From: Pseudopyrenochaeta lycopersici
Lineage: Eukaryota > Ascomycota > Dothideomycetes > Pleosporales > Pseudopyrenochaetaceae
Direction: 5' to 3'
Assembly (NCBI GenBank): GCA_003313425.1
Contig: NHZP01000040.1
Coordinates: 124,001-188,000 of the forward strand
DNA length: 64,000 nt
The position numbers and the translations under genes are program-made. The notes under the pieces were generated by a model that was not told the DNA's origin, did not search any database, and worked only from the letters and a program-made list of their open reading frames with translations. Shown in pieces: positions 45,248 through 55,934 of this stretch. Numbering within the stretch: the first letter of the stretch is position 1; each line of letters starts with the position of its first letter.

Positions 45248-48200
45248 ATGCCGCGACCTACTTTTACCAGCAAACTGTCCCTCCCCGCCCGCCTCAAGCA
45301 CTCCAACAACAACACCGGCTACCATTCCGCCCCCACCAGTGTCCCAGCAAGTCGCAGCGGTAGTCCCAGGCGCGCAATGGCAGAGCAGCCAAAGCCCGGC
45401 TTGGTGTTGAGGGCCAACGTAATCAAGGTGCGCCTGCACAGTGTCCCGCGGAGGGGAGCGCCAGCTAACAGTCGTGGCAGGGCAGGAACCTCGCTGCAAA
45501 GGACAGGAGCGGCACTTCTGACCCTGTGAGTATTTCCGCCTGGCTCCAAATCCCACCCGAAGCGCAGTGGGGGGCCGCCCAACCGCAGCATTGAAGCTGA
45601 CAGCACCCACCCAGTACCTCGTCCTCTCGCTCGGCGATGCAAAGGAAGCCACACCCACCATTAACAAGACGCTGAACCCAGAATGGAACACGACCCTCGA
45701 GCTGCCCATCCTGGGCGAGCAGAGTCTCCTGCTCGAGATTTGCTGCTGGGACAAGGACCGCTTTGGCAAGGACTACATGGGCGAATTTGACGTCATACTC
45801 GAGGACCAGTTCGTCAACGGCCAGACACTGCAGGAGCCAAAGTGGTTTGCCCTGCAATCCAGACGCTCGGGCAAGAAGAAGTCGGTCGTCTCTGGCGAGA
45901 TCCAGATCCAGTTCTCCCTCGCCGACACGAGCAGCCCGTCGGCAGCACCCGAGCAGACTCTCCAGAAGTTCCTCGCCATCGCAGGCCAGATTCCGAGCCC
46001 CGATGAAGAAGAGGAAATGTCCCTCCTGCGCGGGGACAGCAATGCCACAGACAACGAGGATGAAGAAGAGAGCTCTGATGAGGCACAGGACGAGTCCAAG
46101 CGCGCCGAGAAGAGGGAGAAGCGACGGAAGAAGCTCAAGCTGGCCAAATTGAAGAAGAAGGCCAAGCAGATAAGCGGCTACGAGTACTCGAGCAATGGCG
46201 ACGTGGCAGGCGTGCTCTTTCTCGAGATCCAGAAGATCACCGACCTGCCGCCAGAACGCAATGGTAAGTTCCCTAAGGCAGATCGCACTCAATGCACGCT
46301 TATCGACCTGCAGTCACACGCACCTCGTTCGACATGGATCCCTTCGTCGTGACCTCGCTCGGTAAGAAGACGTACCGCACGCGAACAATCAATCATAACC
46401 TGAATCCCGTCTTTGAGGAGAAACTGGTCTTCCAGGTCCTGCGACACGAGGTCAACTACTCGGTCAGCTTCACTGTGATCGACAAGGACAAGTTCTCTGG
46501 GAATGACTATGTCGGGACCGTCAACTTTCCACTCGACAAGGCTGTATCTGTGGCCCCCCAAGCGGACCCAGAAACTGGACTCTATAGACTGCCTGAACCT
46601 TCAGACTCTCCAGGACTTCCGACTGAGGCCAGACGATCCCGCTTCCGCCTCCCAATGTCTCGCTCTTCCTCGTCCCACAGTCTTTCTCGGCTAGGCCGGC
46701 CGTCTCTCAGGAAGGAGACTTCGTCAAGCTCGTTATCCGTCAAAGACCACAGCGGAGTCTTGCCTCCTGCGCCCACCAGCGCCCCGCAGACGCCTGGAGT
46801 CGATGCCTCTGGAAACCTCACTGTTGGGAACGCAGTAAATATCAATCCAGCCGCCGTCGATGACGAGGATTTGAAGATGTATGCTCTTGCGTTGGAAATG
46901 AAGCACAAGGATCGATGGGAAGATAAGCACAATCCGACGCTTCACATTCGGGCCAAGTATCTCCCGTACAGAGCACTTCGCCAGCAATTCTGGCGAGCCA
47001 TGCTTAAGCAATACGATGCTGATGACAGTGGCTTGATTGACAAAGTTGAACTTACCACCATGTTGGATACGCTGGGATCAACCCTGCACGAGTCGACTAT
47101 TGACAGTTTCTTCGAACGATTTGTTGCCCATCACAACGGCGAGTGGCTGCTCACATTCGATGAGGCTGTTATTTGTCTGGAAGACCAATTGCAACTTACT
47201 GAGCAACAAAATGAAAATCACTTTGCGGCAACCGGCTTCCTTACCCCTGGCACAGAGACTCCCTCGTTAGCATCTGGGCATTTGACGCCCATCAATCAGA
47301 ATCCATCCACCACCTCGATTCCCGTCCTTGAGACGAATACCTTGGGTAAAGATGGCGAGGAGGGCGATTTCGTTCACATTGATGACTTGGCAGATGGAAA
47401 AGGAGAAGAACATGTTATTGAAATTCGCGAATGCCCCATTTGCCACCAACCGAAGCTCAATAAGCGATCGGATGCTAATATCATCACTCACATTGCAACA
47501 TGTGCCAGCCAGGATTGGAGGCAGGTCAATAATATTGTCATGGCCGGTTTCGTCACATCTAGCCAGGCCCAGCGAAAGTGGTATTCCAAGGTCATTACCA
47601 AGATCTCTTATGGTGGATATAAGCTCGGTGCCAATTCTGCCAATATCCTCGTCCAAGATCGTCTGACTGGGCAGATCAATGAGGAGCGCATGAGCGTATA
47701 CGTCCGCCTGGGCATTCGCTTGCTCTACAAGGGTCTGAAAGCGAACAATATGGAGAAGAAACGAAGTAAGCATCCAAAGCCGACCTGCGTACTTTCGCAC
47801 ACTAACAAATTACAGTTCGCAAACTGCTCAAGTCGCTCAGTTTCAAGCAGGGCAAGAAATACGACGACCCCGCTTCAGCTGCGGAAATCACACCATTTAT
47901 CGCTTTCCATCAGCTAGATATGGGTGAGGTCCTGTTGCCAACGGATCAGTTCAAGAACTTCAATGAATTCTTCTATCGAGCTCTCAAACCAGGCGCACGC
48001 CCATGCTCTGCACCAGACGATCCACGGGTCATCGTTTCGCCTGCCGACTGCCGGTCGGTGGTATTCAATACGCTCGACACGGCGCAGGCCATCTGGGTGA
48101 AAGGTCGCGAGTTTACTGTGGAACGCCTCCTTGGCGATGCCTATCCTCAAGATGCGAAGCGCTACCAAGGTGGCTCTCTAGGCATCTTCCGACTTGCACC

Positions 48201-48788
48201 GCAGGATTACCATCGCTTCCATATTCCAGTCGATGGTGTCATGGACGAGCCGAAGCTGATCGAAGGAGAGTACTACACGGTCAACCCCATGGCCATTCGC
48301 TCAGCGCTTGATGTTTATGGTGAGAATGTCCGTGTTTTGTGCCCTATCGACTCTGTTGCCCACGGGCGAGTCATGGTGATCTGTATTGGTGCTATGATGG
48401 TCGGCAGCACTGTCATCACGCGGAAGAAGGGCGAGCAGGTCAAGCGCGCGGAAGAATTGGGTTACTTTAAGTTTGGTGGCAGTACCTTGCTGCTCCTCTT
48501 TGAGCCCGGGCAGATGAGATACGACGACGACCTTGTCGACAACTCAAAGTCTGCTCTTGAGACACTTGTAAGTTTCCTTGCTGTACGTAACTCGTGTAAG
48601 CATCACTAACAGGATTCGAGGTCCGCGTCGGCATGTCCATCGGCCACAGCCCCAACAGGGCGCCCCATATCCCAGACATGCGCAAGGACAATCCCACGAT
48701 TGAAGAGAAACAGGATGCCAAGCGCCGTATTGAAGGTAGTCTTGCACCGGAAGGTGTGAAAGGACCTATGCCAGGAGCTGGAATGTAA
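45248..48788 (+). CDS. PSD2: Phosphatidylserine decarboxylase, C2/EF-hand type (Psd2-like)
   Basis: Six exons: 45248-45427, 45481-45525, 45615-46263, 46314-47765, 47816-48567 and 48621-48788, giving 1081 residues. Domain order: first C2 domain (from about residue 50; GRNLAAKDRSGTSDPYLVLS), an acidic then Lys-rich linker, a second C2 domain (VTRTSFDMDPFVV, about 292), an EF-hand (DADDSGLIDKVE, about 526) and the decarboxylase domain (LLPTDQFKNFNEFFYRALKP onward). Conserved PSD motifs include FHIPVDG and the autocatalytic GGST (Ser near residue 998), which is cut to make the pyruvoyl group. This class makes phosphatidylethanolamine from phosphatidylserine in Golgi/endosomal membranes rather than mitochondria. 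The last intron is read to the acceptor at GATTCGAG, skipping a nearer AG, because only this gives ETLVRVGMSIGH. Confidence 0.92.
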
Positions 48789-49413
48789 AAGTAGACCTTT
48801 GTTATAGTTATGGAATGCATGGGAACTGGATACATAAAAGGCGGCACAGGATCGAACATGGGGAATCTTTTCGCGAGGTGGAGTTGAGTAACGAATTGAT
48901 GAATGGTACGCGAGCATTTGGATTAGCGGCATGGGTGCTGCTTCTTCGTTGGCGTTTTGAGCAGCTCTTATTGAGGTAGTGGGAGGTTGTATGCATATAC
49001 GCTGAGTGAATGGGCACATATATTACTATAAAGACATTTTCAACACCGTCAACGATTAAACGTCTTTCGCGTTGAGTGACCTCTGAGGTGTTGTCCTGAG
49101 CCAAGTGGCACGCTAAGTCACGTGCGGCTCCCACGGTTTGTTTACTTTCTGTACAGAGCGGGCAGGAGCGCACCCACCACTTCCCTGCTCCCGTTGCGCC
49201 GCACCCTCGCCGTCACCACACGCACGAATATTCGCGATACCGCCCGATTATTACAAACGCATCCACAAGCAGCACAATATAATATCCCCCCTTCGACGAG
49301 CGCTTTTACTGCGCTCTGCCACACATCGCTTGACGTAGCTCGCGCCCATGCACGCGCTTTGACCGACCCATCGCGAACAACAACACGACGAACACACCGC
49401 AACAACCGGACCC
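48789..49413. other. Intergenic region before DSN1
   Basis: 625 bases between two genes on the same strand. It holds the PSD2 3' region and the DSN1 promoter. Its right part is rich in CA and CG. A minus-strand frame across the DSN1 start is an antisense shadow. No other signal was seen. Confidence 0.4.
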
Positions 49414-51137
49414 ATGACCACCATCTTCGCGCGCTCCCCGCTTCAATCGCTTCCCATGGCCACAAACCGACCCACGACGCGACGAAGAAGCGTAAAGCAA
49501 GCTTTCGAAGAGGACGATGCGCCCGCGCCAAAGCGACCCAAGACGGAGGTGAATGGGCCGACCAAGCGGGCGGCGGGCGCAACAAAGAAGGCAGCAGCAG
49601 CAAAGGCAGCTTACGAGGAGAATGACGACGGCTTCCAGTTTTCGCGTCGCACATCGCGAAGGACTACAAAGGCGCAAGCAGTACCGGCGCCAGAGCCCAT
49701 TCCCGAGGGCAAGATAGCCAAGCCGTCACGCACTGTGGACGCGCTGCCAGCCAAACCCACCTCACGGCGGAAGAAAAACTCAATTGCTGCGATTGACCCA
49801 GAGTCGTCGGATACGCAGCAGCGACGGCGATCAACGCGTTTATCCGGCGACAGGGAGCAACTGGAGGTGCGCACAAAAGTCCCAGAACCCTCCACAGCGA
49901 AACGCACAAAGAAGAGCGCACCAGTGGAGAAGGAAAGGAAGAAACAGGTCACTCCAGCGCCAGAAGCGCAGCCCAAAGACAAAAGCACGTTCAAGGGCTT
50001 GCAAACTCCGACACAAAATGACCTGCAAGTTAGCAAAAAGCGCGATCCAAATACGCAGAGGATCATGCTGCCTTTTGCCGATACCCCAGTTATCACACGG
50101 AACAAGGAGATGCGGAAGGGCAATAAAGACGGGCATAGGCGGAGCAGCACAGGCTTGCGAGGCAGGAGAGCAAGTTCCCTAATTGATAGTGGCATGTCGA
50201 ATGGTAAGTATGGACATGGCGCATAAGAGCTCCAGGGTCCTCCAATATGCAAAACGCGCTTAGCAAAGAGCTAACGCTAAGCCAGCTTTACCACATTCCG
50301 AAGTTGAAGTCCGAGATTTCTACAAGTACATTGAGCAGAGTCTGCCTGAGCCGCGACGGATGAAGCAGCTTCTGACATGGTCCGGATCGCGAGCACTGCC
50401 AGAGAAACCGTCAGGCGATGTTAAGAACGCAAATGCAATCATGGCCGCTCGGGCAATACAGCAAGAGCTGATCGACGACTTCGCAAGCAAGCCAGAGCTT
50501 TCAGACTGGTTCAGCAGAGAAGAAACTGCGCCAAGCCCGGTAATCAGGAAGCCCAACCCGCAGAATGAGAAGAATAAGGCTACATTAGAAGAATTGGAAG
50601 CAGAGGTCAAACGGTACGCACAAAGCCCGCTCGCTTACAATATTATAAGTATTCTGACTGTATAATAGCCTCGAAGAAGAGAAAGCTGCATGGGAAGCAT
50701 TAGCATCCGCGTCGACCACATTACTTCCGCCACCAGCCCCGTCAATAAACGGTCCATCACTCACATTTTCTGATATCGACACTTCACTCCTTGATCCCGC
50801 ACAAGCTGCCATATTGTCCTCTCTTCAACTATCATCGCAACCACAAGAACACATCCAACCGCCTACATCGGCATTCACATTCACATCCCCGACTACCCTA
50901 CAAACACATCTCACAACACTATCCGAGTCCTTGGAACCGCATATCGATCTCTTCGCAGACGGTGTACATAAGATTGAACAGTACCGCCAGACGGCAGAGA
51001 GAGTGGCGGACAGGATATTGGCAAGTGCGAGCAAGAAGCTGGAAGAAAGGGACAGAGAGGTCAAACAGAGAGTTGGCGCCGAGGGGATTGGCGTCGGAGA
51101 TGTGTTGAGAGGTTTAGCCGGAGTATTAGGGGAATGA
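49414..51137 (+). CDS. DSN1: Kinetochore protein Dsn1/Mis13 (MIS12 complex)
   Basis: Three exons: 49414-50203, 50286-50613 and 50669-51137, with introns of 82 and 55 bp, giving 528 residues. The N-terminal ~250 residues are basic and disordered with repeated KR/RR clusters (TRRRSVKQAFEEDD, RRSTRLSGDREQ), as in fungal Dsn1. The conserved Mis13 block crosses the first join: SSLIDSGMSNALPHSEVEV, then FYKYIEQSLPEPRRMKQLLTW. The EVKRLEEEKAAWEAL segment across the second join and the C-terminal LASASKKLEERDREVKQR look coiled-coil. Dsn1 is part of the MIS12 complex that links CENP-C/inner kinetochore to the Ndc80 complex. A later Met (49456) is an alternative start. Confidence 0.87.
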
Positions 51138-51705
51138 GAATGTGTGTGACAGCAGACGAAGGATGGTATTACGCATTTCCATAAGCAGGGACCTGGTCAT
51201 CGATGGCTATCTGAATTTACAGAACTGATGAGAATGATATATGTGGAGTTCTTCCAGGCGCATGGGACGGGGTTACAGTGTTGGCTCGATTTTCTATTTT
51301 TCTCCCACAGCATTTGCCGAGCACCGGCGTTTTGGGAGTTCTCAGGGCATCATGGACGCAGACTGACGCGTGGATACCATTCTGACGGCTTTTTGGCCAT
51401 TGTGTGCGTTTGCTCGGCTGCCATGTCGTGCTGCGCTGTGCTAGATTTCACGTAAATGTTCAAACCCAACATTCAATATTTGTACACTGCATTTGAATTT
51501 TCTGGAGTCTGCTGTGATCTACCTTGTTCTGCTCCAGCGACGGAAACAAACACCGACGTGGTTTCAAGAATATTGGTGGTCAGGCTGTTGATCCTGACAG
51601 CTGTCGTGATGGAAAGGTAAAATACGTCGAATGCATATTATGGAAGTGTGTGGTTTGGGCTTCTATGAGGTGTACTTTCGAATGACGAACACGTGGACCC
51701 TGCTA
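51138..51705. other. Intergenic flank between DSN1 and the transposon
   Basis: 568 bases: the DSN1 3' region and the left flank of the DNA transposon, ending with the TA target at 51704-51705. No gene is seen. Confidence 0.5.
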
Positions 51706-51750
51706 CCGAGGCTCACCTCGTAACGCCCGGCCCCTCGTAACGCCCGCTCC
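51706..51750. repeat. Left terminal inverted repeat of the transposon
   Basis: 45 bp, identical to the reverse complement of 53785-53829. The 13-bp direct sub-repeat CTCGTAACGCCCG is at 51717-51729 and 51734-51746, and could be paired transposase binding sites. Confidence 0.93.
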
Positions 51751-51856
51751 GAACATCAAACCCATCAACAAACTTGAGGCTATTGAGCCTCATACTATAG
51801 CTATTATCGCGATTTTTTCTGGTGGATCGATTCATAAGGCTAATAGCTATCTAGAG

Positions 51857-53740
51857 CTACTGGTACTTGATAGGAGCCTTGATTTCGCGGCCGCCACGTG
51901 ACAAAACAGGCGGTAGGCCTGATTCTGCACCTGCGGCCTTCTCAACACTGCGAGGCCTCACAACCTGCCTTTTTCTAGTAACAGCCTTTGCAGCAGTTTT
52001 AAGGCTGCTCTTTTTTCCTTTTTGGGACAATTTGAGAGCTTGTTTGAGTCGTTTTGCAGCCTTGCGAGCAGCCCGCCTGGCGGCCTGATCAGCAGCTCGA
52101 TCTGCCTTTTCCCTCTGCCTCAGTAACCTAGCCTCAGCCCTAGCTACTCGCCTTGCTTGAACCATCTCAGCCTTGGCCTGCTTTTGCTCCTTACGATGCT
52201 TAGCTGCTTCAAGCTTTTGACGTTGCTGCTCCTCCTCCTTGCGAGCTCTAGCCTCCTGTCGGTCACGTGCCTCCTTCACTTTCTTGGGTGACCAGAATAC
52301 AGCACCACCATGATAGTCCTCATCTGGCTGCAATGGGAGGACCTTGCTCTGCTTCCTGCGCTTCCTCTCATGGATAAGAGCGCCTCTTATAGCTGTTACT
52401 TCATGCTCAAGGATAGCCTTTTTAGTGCAGATGTGGTGAAAGATCCTGCTGAGCTTTCTAGCCCCTTTATCCTCGCGATGCGTGACAACGTGGCGTACTA
52501 GCGCCTCTAGCTCCCTCCAATTCTCAGCACTCAGCTCTGAGGACTCACTATCGCTTATATTCCCCTGCATAGCTAGCCTGGTGTTGAACTTTTTAAGGAT
52601 AACCTCAGGATTAAAGGGCGATAGGCCAGTTGCCTCAAAGGCCTTAAGGATGGTCTCCTTTTTAAATGAAGCTGCCCAGGCTGCTTTGAAGAAAGGATAG
52701 AAGTCTCTTTTGCTGATAGAGACTAGCCCCTGGCTTCTCTCCATGAACTGTGAGATCTCCTCTGAGTACGCGAGTGAGAGAGGCTTGAACATGCTCACGT
52801 CAAGTAGCTGTAAGCTATGGGTTGAGTGAGGAGGATAGATAGCTAGGAGGATCTTGTTTTAGTCGCAATAGTCAATAAAATCCATAGAAACATGAGATCC
52901 ATGGCCATCAAGGATGAGTAATCGATAGGAGGATCGAGCTTTTGCCTTGGTGTTGCGATCAAACACCTGTTTCAGCCATGCTAGGCCTATATCGTTGTTT
53001 GTCCATCCTGAGGGAGATGAGGTAAAGCGAGCTTGATCATCCTCAGGATCAAACTCTTGCAGCCAGCTGTCCTGGATTGAGCATGAGGCTGACTGAAATA
53101 TCAGGGCAGGCTCCAGAGATGATCCATCCGCGCAGATGCAGGCTATCAAGGTAATCCACTCTCTGTTACCACCCTGGATGAAGGATCTATAGTTCCCCCG
53201 CTCATATAAGGTCCTGCTGAATATCCTCTTCAACCTGCCTATTACTCCTAATAGGAACCCCTTTTCATCCATATTATATATATGCTGAGCTTCTATCTCA
53301 TATTGCTTGATCTTATCATCTAAAAGCTTAAAATAGAGGCTATACTTATTGAAGGAATCAGCCTTGTGGCGGCTGTTATCCATACTAACTGCATATTGAG
53401 AGATGAGATGGATACTGTGCCGCTTGACAAAGCGATCAACCCAGTTCTTTCCAATCTCTTTTTTAGCTATTTGAGACGCAAAGTTTCGAATCATAGCCCT
53501 GCTAGGTGGCAGGCCTCGCTTAGTGAGCTGGATGATGTACTGGATGAGCTCCTTTTTTTGGTGTGGATGGAGATTTTGTTGATTTTGAGCTTTGACTTCT
53601 CGCGAGGTTGAAATGAGCTGGTGCTGCCTTGCGATCGTTCTACGGTCAACGCCATAGGTATTCGCCAATTTTGTGTAATTAATATCTTCTCCAGACTCCA
53701 AGGAGTTGATAGCTGTAAGCGCATCTATAACTGGGTCCAT
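51857..53740 (-). pseudogene. pogo/Fot1-family DDE transposase with one in-frame stop
   Basis: One frame of 628 codons, broken only by TAA at 52861-52859 (codon 294). The N-terminus has a psq-type helix-turn-helix (YTKLANTYGVDRRTIARQH). A CENP-B-type DNA-binding part follows (RGLPPSRAMIRNFAS...NWVDRFVKRH). Then comes the DDE domain: YNMDEKGFLLG (first Asp) and LLILDGHGSHVSMDF (second Asp). The third Asp lies in LQLLDVSMFKP, beyond the stop, so the product as read is catalytically incomplete. The part after the stop ends in a long Lys/Arg/Ala/Glu coiled-coil-like tail. The stop sits where relatives normally have Gln (DYCD-x-NKILLAIYPPHS). This fits a CAA-to-TAA change, the CpA-to-TpA change made by repeat-induced point mutation (RIP). 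No other lesion is visible. Confidence 0.9.
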
Positions 53741-53784
53741 ATTGGTTGAGATACGTGGTGTTGAAAAAACCGTGCAATTGTTGA

Positions 53785-53829
53785 GGAGCGGGCGTTACGA
53801 GGGGCCGGGCGTTACGAGGTGAGCCTCGG
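53785..53829. repeat. Right terminal inverted repeat of the transposon
   Basis: 45 bp, perfect inverted copy of the left end. It is followed by the TA duplication at 53830-53831. The first transposase codon (53740) is 45 bp inside this end. Confidence 0.93.
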
Positions 53830-53884
53830 TATGTCAGTCTACCGATGCGTCTCTTTCGTGACAGAAACATCAACAGTGAGAAGC

Positions 53885-55628
53885 TCAGTTCCCAACACAC
53901 CATATCGCCAGTCGCCCGATCTCATCATCCAAACGGAGGACGAAGCCCAAGGTGACGCGTAGAAAGACGAGACGGTGTTCTATATATTGCAGCACATCTA
54001 GATCAGTGACGATCAGATGTTCTGCTGTGCGGCCGAGGAGTTGCTCCCAAGCCGAGTCAGACAAGATGAGCTTGCCGCTGCTCACTTGGCCAGTTTCGTC
54101 GATGACGGGGCCGAGCTGTCATATTCAGTGTTAGCCATGTTTCCGTGTTATGATTGAGAGAAGAGGCTAGATACGATTCCCGGATGAATTCGCAGCACGA
54201 CATCCTTCTCACACTGCTTACACCTCGTGCTCATCGCATTTGCAAAAATGGGTATGCCGCAGCATTCATTGCTCATGAGCATATTCCGATTAAACGGCGT
54301 GACGATGTTGATTTCTGTCATAATCACACTCAAATAGCCGACCAGTGTTTCTTTCGGATTCGAGCGCGCAACGTCGTCTACATCTGCAAGCGTATATAGC
54401 ACTTTCACTGCCGCCTGATCAAAGCCGGAAACATCAATATCAGGAAAGGGCGGATTCACGTGTTCTTTCATCATAAGACGGCGTGCTAGGGCGCGAAGGC
54501 GCTGGGCATCATCCATGTCAGGATCGATATCGACTCGCGAGTTGCCGTTTAAATACAGTTTCGCTGTCTTCTCGATGCGCCATCCAGGGTTGGAGATCAA
54601 GAGTATAGTATTGCAGGGCTGAAAGGAGGATGCCGAGTTGCAAAGGCCGTCATAGAGGTTCAGTGAGGCGTCTGCTGTATTGTCGAAGATTCCCAGAGAT
54701 ATGAGTTCAGAGGTTGTGCCGTTCCTATTGATATCTTCCAACAATACGTAAGTCACATGTTTGAGCAGTGAACGTGGACGAAAGGACGAACGACATACAT
54801 TGTTTCCTCGCCCCAATACTCTTCACACAAACCAGCAACTTCGGGTTCTCGACATCATACCCGCCATCAGCGAAACTTTTCAACGTCATCAAACCGGGCA
54901 GTCCTCTCGAGTCCTGAAAATTGAATGGCCTCTTAAATTGCGTCCCATCATCACCATCCTCATGCACCATAAAAAAGCAATTTCTCTCCCCCTCTGGGAA
55001 TATGCTCGTGAACAGCGGCGCACTGCTAGGAGCAAGTGAGTTGTGATCCGAACTATTACTAACATGCACCGTCCACAGCGTCACTAGCTGCCCTAACCTC
55101 ACCTTAGGCTGCGCATTCGCGTACCAGAGACGTACACTGAGTACACCCGTATTGTCAGCGAGCATGATCCTCAAGCATCCTTGAGCGGCTCTGTTTGATT
55201 TGCTGTGCATTGTGGTGTTATAGAAGTTCACTACACGGCCTTTGAGAGCTAGATTGCGTGGGCCGGGTTCGAGGGAGCCTAGGTCCGCTTCTTCGTAGTC
55301 GAGTGTGGGCTGGAGATGATCAGTACTGATGTATTTGGAGGCAAGAGCAGTCACTTACGGCCCATTGCTTTGGTGAGCCGGCGCCACCGGGAGACAAGGT
55401 TGTCTTCGCTTCTTTTGTAGTGAAGCCATCACCATTTCTGATTGATGAAGTTGCCGGCATGCTGCAAGATTGTGTTACGTTCTGAGATAGTGAGGTGTTC
55501 AGGTGATGTTTGCACTCAACTGCAGGGCAGATCCTTCCTTCCGTGTGCGGGAGCTGCACATATCCAGGCAAGTACGCTAGATCATTACCTGTACTTCCCA
55601 TTACCCCAAGAGAGATCTTGGAAATCAC
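53885..55628 (-). CDS. RPA1/MEIOB-like OB-fold single-strand DNA-binding protein
   Basis: Four exons: 55628-55359, 55309-54799, 54734-54175 and 54115-53885, with introns of 49, 64 and 59 bp. This gives 523 residues from the Met at 55628; Mets at 55601 and further in are alternative starts. An OB-fold-like segment lies in the second exon (LALKGRVVNFYNTT...VLSVRLWYANAQPKVRLGQLVTLWTVHV). Another lies in exon 3 (ELISLGIFDNTADASLNLYDGL...TILLISNPGWRI). A zinc-ribbon-like NECCGIPIFANAMSTRCKQCEKDVVLRIHPGI runs into DETGQVSSGKLILSDSAWEQLLG, much like the Rpa1 C-terminal ssDNA-binding domain. The protein is shorter than Rpa1. It most resembles the meiotic MEIOB branch, whose role is crossover repair on ssDNA. 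This is inferred from fold, not proven. Confidence 0.6.
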
Positions 55629-55934
55629 AACAAGTAGTCTATCTGCTCCTCGAATAATAGGTCTACGTGTTGAAAGAATGTGGTAGAGGGCTGAGTTTGG
55701 TGAGCAACTGATGTGGAAGGAACGAGCAGACTTAGTATCGAGAATTCACACGACAACAAACTGAACTACAGTATTGACACTTGTCATTTGGTTTTATTAC
55801 TATAAAGAGTGGATAGAGTTGGTCAAATCAAACATTAAACTTCATGGACATCGTCTGGGAAGCTTCTCTCCTAGTCACCATCGCTGAGTGGAGCTGGCGG
55901 AATAGGAGTTACCCTGCATTGAATACGGCACAAT

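Larger units (their letters stand above)
51706..53829 (-). mobile_element. Fot1/pogo-like DNA transposon, 2124 bp, complete ends
   Basis: The element has perfect 45-bp terminal inverted repeats (51706-51750 and 53785-53829). It is flanked by TA on both sides (51704-51705 and 53830-53831), the target duplication of Tc1/mariner/pogo elements. The repeats begin CCGAGGCTCACCTCGTAACG. Each contains CTCGTAACGCCCG twice, 17 bp apart. The transposase gene runs right to left. Perfect repeats suggest a recent insertion. The element sits between two convergent genes, 568 bp from the DSN1 stop and 55 bp beyond the stop of the OB-fold gene, so it disrupts no coding region. Confidence 0.95.

Noticed and set aside
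45465..46292. 275-codon minus-strand frame
   Set aside because: Antisense shadow of PSD2 exon 3.
52859..53740. Reading the transposase as two separate genes
   Set aside because: The two halves are in the same frame, separated only by one TAA, and together form one DDE transposase.
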